Origin: Comamonadaceae bacterium
GTDB taxonomy: Bacteria; Pseudomonadota; Gammaproteobacteria; Burkholderiales; Burkholderiaceae_C
Reading direction: 5' to 3'
Length of the DNA stretch: 64,000 nt
Assembly (NCBI GenBank): GCA_947478725.1
Contig: CANJWZ010000007.1
Span: 1-64,000, forward strand
Shown: one piece after another, positions 48,226-56,845 of the stretch
How positions within the stretch are numbered: the stretch's first letter is position 1
How the letters are laid out: each line of letters begins with the position of its first letter
Position numbers and translations under genes: made by a program
Notes under the pieces: model-generated
Database searches by the model: none
Seen by the model: only the letters and a program-made list of their open reading frames with translations
What the model was told of the DNA's origin: nothing

Positions 48226-49217
48226 AGCCGATATCCATGACCGCGCGGCGCGCCCGCATCCTCTTGCCACTGGCCGGCGCTGCGGCGCTATGCGCTGCGC
48301 CTTTTTCGGCCCGCGCGCAGGCCGCCTGGCCCAACCGGCCGGTCAAAGTCATCGTGCCGTTCTCGGCAGGCTCAGGCACTGACATCCTGGCGCGTATGGT
48401 CTCCGAGCAGATGACCCGCTCGCTCGGACAGGCCTTTGTTGTGGACAACAAACAGGGCGCCGACGGCATCCTGGGCACCGACCTCATCGCCAAGTCGCCG
48501 CCCGACGGCTACACGCTGGGCTTCATTCCGTCCAGCCCGATCGTGATGAACCCGGCGCTGTATGCCAAGCTGCCGTTTGACCCCATCAAGGACCTGATCC
48601 CGGTGGCCAATATGGCGATGCTTAGTTGCGTCCTTGGCGTGCAGCCTGAAATGCCCGTCAAGAATGTGGCGGAGTTGATCGCCTATGCCAAAGCCAATCC
48701 GGGGAAGCTCAACTACGCTGCCGGCTCGACCTTCACGCACCTTGCCGGCGAGATGTTCAAGTACATCAGCGGCACCAGCATGCAGGCCATTCCATACAAG
48801 GGCACGGCGCCGCAAGTCACAGCCATGCTGGGAAAGGAAGTCGACGTGATCTTCGACCCGTTCCTGGGCGTGCAGCACATCAAGGCCGGCAAAATCCGCC
48901 CCCTGGCTGTGACCTCATCGCGTCGCTCCAGCGTGTTCCCCGAACTGCCCACGCTGCAGGAAGCGGGTCTGAGCGGCTACACGGTCGAAACCTGGATCGC
49001 GATGTTCGCTCCACCTGGCACACCCAAGGCGATCGTGGACACGCTGCACCGCGAAATGAACCGCATCACCAACCTGCCCGAAGTACGCACCAGGCTGGGC
49101 GAGTTGTCGTACGACCCCGTGGTCGAGACGCAGGAGCAATTCAGTCGGCGCATCGTGGCCGACACGGCGCGCTGGGCCAAGACGGTCAAGGATGCAAATT
49201 TCCAGGTCAACAAGTAA
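48222..49217 (+). CDS. Bug (TctC-family) periplasmic binding protein
   Basis: 331 residues from MKPISMTARRARILLP, with a signal peptide ending RAQAAW. PNRPVKVIVPFSAGSGTDILAR, FVVDNKQGADGILGTDLIAK and DGYTLGFIPSSP are Bug motifs. ATG overlaps the MeaB stop (ATGA). It likely binds the operon's substrate in the periplasm. No TctA/TctB membrane subunits are in the window. Confidence 0.92.
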   Translation: MKPISMTARRARILLPLAGAAALCAAPFSARAQAAWPNRPVKVIVPFSAGSGTDILARMVSEQMTRSLGQAFVVDNKQGADGILGTDLIAKSPPDGYTLGFIPSSPIVMNPALYAKLPFDPIKDLIPVANMAMLSCVLGVQPEMPVKNVAELIAYAKANPGKLNYAAGSTFTHLAGEMFKYISGTSMQAIPYKGTAPQVTAMLGKEVDVIFDPFLGVQHIKAGKIRPLAVTSSRRSSVFPELPTLQEAGLSGYTVETWIAMFAPPGTPKAIVDTLHREMNRITNLPEVRTRLGELSYDPVVETQEQFSRRIVADTARWAKTVKDANFQVNK

Positions 49218-49227
49218 GAAGTCAAAC

Positions 49228-50202
49228 ATGAAAAAAATCATCCGCAACATTGCTTTGAGTGCCATCGCGCTGGCCACCGCAGTCGGCGGGACATTGGCGC
49301 AGGCGCAGACCTGGCCCGCAGGAAAACAGATACGCATGATCGTGCCCCTGGCGCCCGGCGGCGGCACCGACATTGCAGCGCGCGTGGTGGCGCAGTACCT
49401 TAGCGAGGCGCTGGGCCAGCAGGTCGTGATCGACAACAAGGTCGGTGCTAACGGCGTGATCGGCGTGAACGAGGCGGCTCGCGCGCCGGCTGACGGCTAC
49501 ACGCTGGTGGTGGGCTCGTCCACCACCATGGCGGCCAACAACTTCCTCTACAAGAACCCGACCATTGAGCCGCTGAAAGACTTCACGCCGCTGGCCATGC
49601 TGGGCACCATCGACTTTGCGCTGATGGTTCCAACCTCGTCAAACATCAACTCGATCAAGGACCTGATCGCCGCAGCCAAAGCCAACCCTGGCAAGCTGAA
49701 CTACGGCTTTGGCACCAGCGCAGCCTTGTTGTGCGGCGAGATGTTCAACGCCGCTGCCGGCGTGAACATCGTCAAGGTGCCATACAAGGGCTCGCCCCAG
49801 TCCCTCACCGACCTGGCGGGCGAACGCCTGCAGCTGGTGTGCGATCCGCTGGGCACCAGCATGCCGCTCATCAGGGGGGGCAAGCTGCGAGCGCTGGCGG
49901 TGACCAGCGCGCATCGAAATGGCCTAGCCAAAGACGTACCCACGATGGCCGAAGCCGGACTGCCGCTGGAACACGAGACCTGGGCAGGCTTCTTTGCGCC
50001 GGCCAAAACGCCCAGAGAGATCGTGCAGCGCCTGTCCACCGAGCTCGTCAAGATCATGAGTCGCTCTGATGTGCAGGCCAGGATCATTGAAACCGGCTTC
50101 ATCCCGCGCCAGTACGGCAGCGAAGAGTTCGCAACCATTCACCGCGCCGACTACGCAAAGATGGAAAAGATGATCAAGGCGGCGGGCATCTCGCCCGAGT
50201 AA
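49228..50202 (+). CDS. Bug (TctC-family) periplasmic binding protein
   Basis: 324 residues from MKKIIRNIALSAIALATAVG, with a signal peptide ending AQAQTW. IRMIVPLAPGGGTDIAARVVA, VVIDNKVGANGVIGVNEAAR and ADGYTLVVGSSTTMAANNFLY are Bug motifs. It lies 10 bp after the other Bug gene of this operon, so one operon contains two binding proteins, perhaps for related substrates. Confidence 0.92.
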   Translation: MKKIIRNIALSAIALATAVGGTLAQAQTWPAGKQIRMIVPLAPGGGTDIAARVVAQYLSEALGQQVVIDNKVGANGVIGVNEAARAPADGYTLVVGSSTTMAANNFLYKNPTIEPLKDFTPLAMLGTIDFALMVPTSSNINSIKDLIAAAKANPGKLNYGFGTSAALLCGEMFNAAAGVNIVKVPYKGSPQSLTDLAGERLQLVCDPLGTSMPLIRGGKLRALAVTSAHRNGLAKDVPTMAEAGLPLEHETWAGFFAPAKTPREIVQRLSTELVKIMSRSDVQARIIETGFIPRQYGSEEFATIHRADYAKMEKMIKAAGISPE

Positions 50203-50234
50203 TTCGCAGCCACACAAAAAGGAAAGCCAAGCCC

Positions 50235-51914
50235 ATGCAGACATCCAGCACCAAGCCGGCCGCCACTTACGACGCCTGGCTAGACCAGCACAGCGAAGAC
50301 CTGGCGGCCTCGCGTAAAAAATCATTCGAGAGCTCCAGCGGAATCCCCGTGGAGACGCTCTACACCCCGGAGCATCTGAAGCGCGAAGGCTGGGACTACC
50401 AGCGCGACACGGGCTTTCCCGGCCAAGCGCCTTGGACGCGCGGCTTTACGCCCGGCGGCTACCGCAAGCAGTTGTGGAAGACCGAGATGTATGCGGGCTT
50501 TGGCTCGGCCGAGGAAGCCAATGAGCGCTACCGCTACCTGATGTCGCAGGGCAGCACCGGCGGCATCTCGATCGCTTTGGACCTGCCGACCCAGATCGGC
50601 TATGACTCCGACCACGCGATGGCGCGCGACGAGGTCGGGCAGATCGGTGTGGCACTGACTTCGCTGGACGATGTGGAGCGGGTCTTTGACGGCATCCCTC
50701 TGGACAAGGTCGGGCACATCTTCTCGACAGCCAATGCGATTGGGCCCATCGTCTGCGCCTGGCTGCTGGCCCTGTACGAAAAGCGCGGCACACCCACGGG
50801 CGATTGCATCGTGCAACTGCAGAACGACCCAATCAAGGAATACGTGGCGCGCGGAACGCAGTTCCTGCCGATCGAAGCGGCCGTCAAGCTCACGACCGAC
50901 ATGATCCAACACTGCCGCACGGCCGCGCCCGAGTGGCTGCCGATTTCTGTGTCGGGCTCGCACATGAAGCAGGCCGGCGCGACCTGCGTGCAGGAAGCGG
51001 CTTTCACCATCTGCAACGGCATTACCTATGTGGAAAGCTGCCTGGCGCGCGGCATGAAGATCGACGACTTCGGCCATGTGCTGGAGTTGCACTTTTGCAC
51101 CGAGATGGATTTCTTTGAAGAGGTCGCCAAGTACCGCGCCGTGCGCAAGGTCTGGACGCGCCTGGTGCGCGAGCGCTTTGGCGGCACGACAGAGCGCGCG
51201 CAACACTTCCGCCTTCATGCCGCCACCTCGGGCCGGCCACTCACGGCGCAGCAGCCGCTCAACAATATCGCGCGCATCACGCTGCAGGCGCTGGCGCAGA
51301 TCCTGGGTGGTTGCGAGCAGACCCGTACCGCCTCTTTCGACGAGGCGCTGGGGATCCCGACGCAGGAAGCGGCGCGCACCTCCATCCGCGCCAACCAGAT
51401 CATTGCCTATGAAAGCGGCGTACCCGATACCGTCGACCCGCTGGGCGGCTCCTACTACGTGGAGCACCTCACGCTGGAATACGAGCGGCGCATCGACGCC
51501 ATCATCCGCCAGGTCGATGCCATGGGCGGCTCGCTGGCGGCGGTGCGCGACGGGTTCTACCAGCGCGCGCTGTCTCAAGGCGCTTACCGCGAAGCCTGCG
51601 CCATCGAAAGCGGCGAGCAGGTGGTCGTGGGCGTCAACCGCTTTCAGTCCGATGAGGGGCAACCGGTACCGACCTTCAAGGTCGACCCGGGCGCGTCTGA
51701 CCGGCAGGTCGCCAAGCTGCAGGCCGTGCGCGCGCGGCGCGATGGCGCCGCAGTAGGCCGCACTCTGGAAGTGCTGCGCGCCGACTGCAAGGAAGGCCGC
51801 AACGTGATGCCGGCCATCCTCGAATGTGTGAAGGTGTACGCGACCATCGGCGAGATCGCCGACGTGTGGCGCGACGCCTTCGGTGTCTATGTTCCCGAAT
51901 CTGTGAGGTTCTGA
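50235..51914 (+). CDS. B12-dependent acyl-CoA mutase, large subunit
   Basis: 559 residues, catalytic TIM-barrel only; the B12-binding part is the next gene. TRGFTPGGYRKQLWKTEMYAGFG, GGISIALDLPTQIGYDSDH, VQLQNDPIKEYVARGTQF, VSGSHMKQAGAT and DPLGGSYYVE mark the methylmalonyl-CoA mutase superfamily. Tyr86 and Arg206 match the carboxylate-binding Tyr89/Arg207 of methylmalonyl-CoA mutase, and His243 the catalytic His244, but Ser242 replaces the usual Tyr243. The hydroxyisobutyryl-CoA mutase Ile and Asp are absent. The product is a rearranged acyl-CoA; the substrate is open. Confidence 0.93.
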   Translation: MQTSSTKPAATYDAWLDQHSEDLAASRKKSFESSSGIPVETLYTPEHLKREGWDYQRDTGFPGQAPWTRGFTPGGYRKQLWKTEMYAGFGSAEEANERYRYLMSQGSTGGISIALDLPTQIGYDSDHAMARDEVGQIGVALTSLDDVERVFDGIPLDKVGHIFSTANAIGPIVCAWLLALYEKRGTPTGDCIVQLQNDPIKEYVARGTQFLPIEAAVKLTTDMIQHCRTAAPEWLPISVSGSHMKQAGATCVQEAAFTICNGITYVESCLARGMKIDDFGHVLELHFCTEMDFFEEVAKYRAVRKVWTRLVRERFGGTTERAQHFRLHAATSGRPLTAQQPLNNIARITLQALAQILGGCEQTRTASFDEALGIPTQEAARTSIRANQIIAYESGVPDTVDPLGGSYYVEHLTLEYERRIDAIIRQVDAMGGSLAAVRDGFYQRALSQGAYREACAIESGEQVVVGVNRFQSDEGQPVPTFKVDPGASDRQVAKLQAVRARRDGAAVGRTLEVLRADCKEGRNVMPAILECVKVYATIGEIADVWRDAFGVYVPESVRF

Positions 51915-52396
51915 TGCAAACCGTATCTGCAACAACAGGCGCAAACACCACCGCCACGGGCCAGACGCGGGCTGCTGGCCTGCGCCCGATCCGTGTGGTG
52001 CTCACCAAGGTCGGCCTGGACGGCCACGACCGCGGCGTCAAGGTGATTGCCCAGGCGCTGCGCGACGCCGGCATGGAAGTGATCTATGCCGGCCTGCGCC
52101 GCACGCCCGAGGACATCGCCCGCATCGTGATGGAAGAAGACGCCGATGTGCTGGGCCTGTCAATTCTCTCGGGCGCCGTGGTGCCTCTGACCCGCCGCGT
52201 GCATGAAGCGCTCAAGGCCCATCAGATCGACGACGTGGTGCTGGTGGTGGGCGGCATCGTGCCGGCGCCGGCGCGCGCCGAGCTGGCCACCATGGGCGTG
52301 ACGGGCGTGTTCACGCCGGGCACGTCGCTACAGGAAATCGTTAGTTTCATCCACGCCAACGTTCCCGAGGAACGCAGCTACAAGGAGTCCAAATGA
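51914..52396 (+). CDS. B12-dependent acyl-CoA mutase, small (cobalamin-binding) subunit
   Basis: 160 residues. The B12-binding motif DGHDRGVK (DxHxxG) in LTKVGLDGHDRGVKVIAQAL supplies the lower axial His; LGLSILSGAVVPLTRRV and VGGIVP complete the fold. It joins the large subunit to form a split mutase, like isobutyryl- and 2-hydroxyisobutyryl-CoA mutases. The start ATG overlaps the large-subunit stop by one base. The first 25 residues are low-complexity. Confidence 0.95.
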   Translation: MQTVSATTGANTTATGQTRAAGLRPIRVVLTKVGLDGHDRGVKVIAQALRDAGMEVIYAGLRRTPEDIARIVMEEDADVLGLSILSGAVVPLTRRVHEALKAHQIDDVVLVVGGIVPAPARAELATMGVTGVFTPGTSLQEIVSFIHANVPEERSYKESK

Positions 52397-53547
52397 AGGG
52401 CCATGACGTCTACATCACCGGCGTGGGGTATCACCCTTTCGGCCGCTTCCCCGATACCTCGCTCAAGATGCTGGCCGCCACGGCCGCGCTGGCGGCACTG
52501 GACGACGCGGGCATCGGCATTGGCGGCATCGACGCGGCCTTCTGCGCGAATGCCTACAGCGGCCTGCTCAACGGCCAGGAGTCGATCCGCGGCGAGACCT
52601 GGCTGCGGGGCATCGGCCTTGGCACCACACCCGTCATGAACGTGGAGAACGCCTGCGCCAGCGGCAGCACCGCTGTTCACCTGGCCAGCATGGCGATCGC
52701 CAGCGGCAACTACGACACGGTGCTGGTGGTGGGTGCAGAAAAAATGTTCGTCAATGACACCAATCGCACGCTGGCTGCATTGGCCAACTCGGCCGACACC
52801 GAAGTCATGGGCAACATCGGCATGCAGTTCTCGGCTGTGGATGCGATCCGCGTGCGCGAGATGATGGAAGAAGAAGATGTGGGCGCCGAGGCCTTCGAGT
52901 GGATCACCATGAAAAACCACTCGCACGCCGTGAGCAACCCCATCGCACAATACCGCAAGCCGATCAGCATGGAGCAGGTGCGCGCCTCGCGCATGATCGC
53001 CGACCCGATCCGTCTGCTGATGTGCAGCGCCATCTCCGACGGCGCGGCTGCTGTGGTGCTCTCGCGCAAGCCCGGGCGCGGTGGTGTGCGCATCCGTGCC
53101 AGCGCCCTCACTTCGTCGCCCTGGCGTCTGGGCTCGGACGTTCCCGGCCCAACCATTGCCGCCAACAAGGCCTATGCGCAGGCCGGCATCGAAGCAAAGG
53201 ATCTGGACCTGGCGGAGGTGCACGACGCGGTCTCTCCCGCCGAGCTGATGCACTACCGCGAGCTGGGCCTGTGCGGCCCTGGTGAAGTGGCTGCGTTCGT
53301 GGCCGACAAGGCCAGCGCCATCGGCGGGCGTATGCCGGTCAACACCAGCGGCGGACTCAATTCGCGCGGTCATCCGGTGGGCGCAACCGGTGTGGCGCAA
53401 CTCATCGAGCTGACGCTTCAACTGCGCGGTGACGCGGGCGAGCGGCAGGTGACTGGCGCGCGCCTGGCCATGGCGCACAACTCCGGCGGCTGGGTCGGCG
53501 AAGACCCGGCCGTAAGCGCTGTCCATATTCTTGAAAAGACGAGTTGA
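52393..53547 (+). CDS. SCP2-type thiolase/aldolase
   Basis: 384 residues. Catalytic-Cys motif VENACASGSTAVHLASMAI (Cys88), EVHDAVSPAELMHYRELGLC (His277), and GGLNSRGHPVGATG (His327). The C-terminal motif is AHNSGG (362-366) and lacks the second CxG cysteine of classic thiolases, as in SCP2-type members and steroid side-chain aldolases. It would cleave or form a C-C bond on a CoA ester. It overlaps the previous gene (ATGA) and is followed by a DUF35 gene. Confidence 0.9.
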   Translation: MKGHDVYITGVGYHPFGRFPDTSLKMLAATAALAALDDAGIGIGGIDAAFCANAYSGLLNGQESIRGETWLRGIGLGTTPVMNVENACASGSTAVHLASMAIASGNYDTVLVVGAEKMFVNDTNRTLAALANSADTEVMGNIGMQFSAVDAIRVREMMEEEDVGAEAFEWITMKNHSHAVSNPIAQYRKPISMEQVRASRMIADPIRLLMCSAISDGAAAVVLSRKPGRGGVRIRASALTSSPWRLGSDVPGPTIAANKAYAQAGIEAKDLDLAEVHDAVSPAELMHYRELGLCGPGEVAAFVADKASAIGGRMPVNTSGGLNSRGHPVGATGVAQLIELTLQLRGDAGERQVTGARLAMAHNSGGWVGEDPAVSAVHILEKTS

Positions 53548-53550
53548 GCC

Positions 53551-53946
53551 ATGCAGAAAACCAATCCCACCCTTTTCTTTCTCGATGGTGAAGCCGAAGG
53601 CGCGCCAGGCCTCAAAGGCTCGCGCTGCACAGCCTGTGGCGAGGTCGTGCTACTGAAGATCGCGGCCTGCCCGCGCTGCGGCAGCCGCACGCTCGACACG
53701 GTGTGCATCGGCCAGCACGCCACGCTGGGCCAGTCGGCCGAAGTCTTTCACTCTGCCGACGGCTTTGAGGCGCCCTACTTCATCGGGCTCATCGAAACCG
53801 CGCAGGGGCCGCGCACTTTCGCTCCCATTGCAGCTGCGCCAGGAACAGCCTTGCACGCCGGCATGCCGCTGGTCTTCAAGCTGCTGCCCCGGCCCGACGG
53901 GCGGGTGGGCTTTGCCTACGCTGTGGCCGAAGGCGCGCCATCATGA
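53551..53946 (+). CDS. DUF35 OB-fold zinc-ribbon protein, thiolase partner
   Basis: 131 residues. A zinc ribbon with CTACG and CPRCG (Cys26, Cys29, Cys40, Cys43) is followed by an OB-fold. DUF35 proteins bind SCP2-type thiolases or aldolases as an accessory subunit, which explains its position immediately after the thiolase gene (3-bp gap). The stop overlaps the next start (ATGA). Confidence 0.92.
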   Translation: MQKTNPTLFFLDGEAEGAPGLKGSRCTACGEVVLLKIAACPRCGSRTLDTVCIGQHATLGQSAEVFHSADGFEAPYFIGLIETAQGPRTFAPIAAAPGTALHAGMPLVFKLLPRPDGRVGFAYAVAEGAPS

Positions 53947-55520
53947 ACGTCGGCGACCAACTGCACAAGGCCGCACGGCTGTACGGCTCGCGCATCGCCG
54001 CACGCTGCGATGACGAGACCCTGACCTTCGCGGAACTTGAGGAGCGCAGCAACCGGCTGGCCCATGCGCTGCTGGCGCGCGGGCTCAAGCACGGCGAGCG
54101 TGTCGCCACCTGGCTGGAGAACTCGATCCGCTGCCTGGAGCTGGACTTCGCGCTGGCCAAGGCCGGGCTGATCCGCGTTTCGCTCAACCCGCGCCTGAGC
54201 GCGCGCGAAGCGCACTACATCTTTCAGGACAGCGATGCGCGCTGCCTGGTCTACGGCGCCTCGTTCGACGAACAGATGGCGTCCGCCGGGCAGGACACGC
54301 CGCAGATGACGCTGCGCCTGCGCGTGCATGAAGGAACGCCTGTGGCTGCCAGTGGCAGCGAGGACTTCGAAGCCTTTCTTTTGCAAGGGCAGCCCGCGGC
54401 ACCCGGATGTGCCGTGGACAGCGAAGACCTCTATTGCCTGTTCTACACCTCGGGAACCACGGGCCGGCCCAAGGGCGTCATGCTGTCGCACCGCGCGATG
54501 CTGCATGTCGCCTGGAACCTGCTGATGGAAGTCGGACCTATCGCCATCGGCGAGAAGGTGCTGCTGATGCAGCCGCTCAGCCACGGCGCCGGCTTTTTTG
54601 TACTGCCGCAGTACATGAAGGGCGGCTGCAGCGTCATCATGCGCAACTTTGATCCGGGCGAGGTGATGCGCCTGGCAGCCGAGCACGAGATCGAAGTGAT
54701 CAAGCTCATCCCCACGATGCTCCAGCGCATCCTTCGCGTCCCCGGCCTTGAGCAGATGAAGCTGCCCAGGCTGCGCTACCTGATCTACGGCGCCAGCCCG
54801 ATGCCAGCCGAGCCGCTCAAGCGTGCCATTCAGGTGTTCGGGCCTGAAAAGCTGGTGCAGATTTACGGTCAGAGCGAAGCGCCGGTGACACTGTCCATCC
54901 TGCCGGCCGAAGAGCACCGGCTGGACCAGCCCTGGCCCAACCGGCTGCTGTCAGCGGGACGGCCCTGGAGCACGGTCGAAATGCGTGTGGTCGACGAAGA
55001 GCGCCAGGACGTCGAACCCGGCGGCATCGGTGAGGTAGCGCTGCGCGGGCCGCACATGATGTCTGGCTACTGGAAGCGCGAGGACCTGACCCGTGAGGCG
55101 GTGCAGGACGGCTGGCTGCTGACCAAGGACATGGGCCGCATCGACGAGCACGGCTACGTCTACCTGCTGGGCCGCAAGGACGAGATGATCATCAGCGGCG
55201 GATACAACATCGCGCCGCGCGAGGTGGAAGACGTGCTGTACCAGCATCCCGGAGTGCAGGAAGCCGCTGTCGTGGGCGAACCCGACACCGAATGGGGCCA
55301 GGCCGTAGTGGCCTATGTGGTGCTGCGTGAGGGCCATGCGGGTTGCGAAAACGAGCTACCTGGCTTTGGCCGCGAACAACTGGGCTTCAAGCGGCCCAAG
55401 CGGGTGTACCTGATGGCCGAACTGCCCAAGAACGCCGCAGGCAAGATCCAGAAGAGCGCGCTCAAGCCGGCGCTGTCGCTGGCTTGCGTCGGCACGCCAG
55501 CCATTGCGGAGGCCGCATGA
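53943..55520 (+). CDS. Acyl-CoA synthetase (AMP-forming)
   Basis: 525 residues. P-loop-like YTSGTTGRPKGVML (about 168-181), YGQSEAPVT, the KDMGRIDEHGYVYLLGRKDEMIISGGYN hinge and NAAGKIQKSAL (catalytic Lys). It activates a carboxylic acid with ATP and CoA. In this operon it is the likely entry enzyme. It overlaps the DUF35 gene at its start and the MmgE/PrpD gene at its end. Confidence 0.93.
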   Translation: MNVGDQLHKAARLYGSRIAARCDDETLTFAELEERSNRLAHALLARGLKHGERVATWLENSIRCLELDFALAKAGLIRVSLNPRLSAREAHYIFQDSDARCLVYGASFDEQMASAGQDTPQMTLRLRVHEGTPVAASGSEDFEAFLLQGQPAAPGCAVDSEDLYCLFYTSGTTGRPKGVMLSHRAMLHVAWNLLMEVGPIAIGEKVLLMQPLSHGAGFFVLPQYMKGGCSVIMRNFDPGEVMRLAAEHEIEVIKLIPTMLQRILRVPGLEQMKLPRLRYLIYGASPMPAEPLKRAIQVFGPEKLVQIYGQSEAPVTLSILPAEEHRLDQPWPNRLLSAGRPWSTVEMRVVDEERQDVEPGGIGEVALRGPHMMSGYWKREDLTREAVQDGWLLTKDMGRIDEHGYVYLLGRKDEMIISGGYNIAPREVEDVLYQHPGVQEAAVVGEPDTEWGQAVVAYVVLREGHAGCENELPGFGREQLGFKRPKRVYLMAELPKNAAGKIQKSALKPALSLACVGTPAIAEAA

Positions 55521-56845
55521 ACGGCCGGCTCGGGCAACAGCTGCACGCCATCGGCTGGAAGTCGCTGGGGCAAGAGGCGCAAAGCAAGTTGCTGCTGTGC
55601 CTGCTGGCCAACCTGTCGGTGGCCATCGCAGGCCGGCCCGCGCTGCGCCTGCCGCGGCCCCCCGCTGGCACGGGTCACCTGCTGCTGGACGGCGGTCAGA
55701 CTGGCAGCGCGCGCGAAGCGGCCTTTCACAACGCGGCGCTGATGCATGCGCGCACGCAGGACGACTTTCATCCGCTGGGCAACCTGCACATCGCAACTGT
55801 GGTGCTGCCGGCGCTGCTGGCCGAAGGCGAGCTGGGCAGCAGTCAGGGCGCGGTGAGAGGCGAGGCTTTTCTGGATGCACTGGCGACCGGCTATTCGGCT
55901 GCTACCGGCCTGTCGCGGCGCTTCTCGGCCCTCAACACGCCGCGCGGCCTGCGCTCGACCTGCATGTACAGCGGCATGGGCGCCGCCGTGGCTGTGGCCC
56001 GCCTGCGCGGGCAGGACGCGCAAGGTGTCGGCAATACCCTGGGCCTGGCCTCACAGTCGGGCTTTGGTACTACCCAATGCTGGCGCGACGGCAGCGACGA
56101 GTACCAGCTGCACGTCGCCAATGGCGCAAGCCAGGCGCTTTTGTGTGCCCAACTCACCGACGCCGGCGTGGTGGCCGGCGGGCACTCGTTGGACGGCCCC
56201 TCGGGCTTTTATCAGGCGCTGCTGGGAGTCACCCCGGTCTTCGACGAAATCATTGGCGACTTCGAGCCCAACGCGGCCATTGTCGAGACCGTGCTCAAGC
56301 GCTACCCGGTGAGCGGCATTTGCCAGCCGGTGGTGCGTCTGTCAGAACGCCTCGCGCCGGGGCTGGCCGGCAAGGCCATCGCTTCGGTCCAGATTGAAAT
56401 GAACGCCTTCGAGATGAACTACCCCGGCACACTCAATGCCGGACCGGTCTACAAGTCGTTTTCTGACCGCCTGATGAGCGTGCGCTTTTGCGCAGGTTCA
56501 GTGCTGGAGGCCGGGCGCTTTGACTTCGACGCCTTCCTTCGGGCACCGTCAGACGCTCTGAGCCGGATCATGGCGGCCACGGACGTTCGCCCAGCTGACG
56601 ACCTGGGCACGCTGAGCTGCCGCATCGGCGTGACGACCACGGATGGTGAGACCGTGCGCGGCGAACTGCGCGACGGCGGGAGGGAACTGGCCATCGACTG
56701 GAACACCGTTGACGAATGGTGCTTGGAACTGTGGCAGGGTGCAGGACGAACAGCCGATGACTTTGCCCGCCTTCGAGCTGCCGTCCTGGCTTCGCCGTCT
56801 TCCACCTTCGGCGCGTTGCGCGAATCGCTGTTGCATAAAGGCTGA
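55517..56845 (+). CDS. MmgE/PrpD family protein
   Basis: 442 residues from MNGRLGQQLHAIGWKSLG. LLDGGQTGSAREAAFHNAALMHARTQDDFHP, GEAFLDALATGYSAATGLSRRF, GLASQSGFGTTQ and a C-terminal domain are MmgE/PrpD family features (2-methylcitrate dehydratase and cis-aconitate decarboxylase relatives). The reaction here could be dehydration or decarboxylation of a tricarboxylate- or hydroxyacid-like intermediate. The start overlaps the stop of the ligase gene (ATGA). Confidence 0.88.
   Translation: MNGRLGQQLHAIGWKSLGQEAQSKLLLCLLANLSVAIAGRPALRLPRPPAGTGHLLLDGGQTGSAREAAFHNAALMHARTQDDFHPLGNLHIATVVLPALLAEGELGSSQGAVRGEAFLDALATGYSAATGLSRRFSALNTPRGLRSTCMYSGMGAAVAVARLRGQDAQGVGNTLGLASQSGFGTTQCWRDGSDEYQLHVANGASQALLCAQLTDAGVVAGGHSLDGPSGFYQALLGVTPVFDEIIGDFEPNAAIVETVLKRYPVSGICQPVVRLSERLAPGLAGKAIASVQIEMNAFEMNYPGTLNAGPVYKSFSDRLMSVRFCAGSVLEAGRFDFDAFLRAPSDALSRIMAATDVRPADDLGTLSCRIGVTTTDGETVRGELRDGGRELAIDWNTVDEWCLELWQGAGRTADDFARLRAAVLASPSSTFGALRESLLHKG

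Noticed and set aside
50235..51914. Assignment of the mutase as 2-hydroxyisobutyryl-CoA mutase
   Set aside because: The position equivalent to its Ile90 is Tyr86 and that of Asp117 is Ala, so the diagnostic residues are absent.
50322..51944. Long minus-strand frame across the mutase gene
   Set aside because: A shadow produced by the GC-rich coding strand of the mutase; no family motif.
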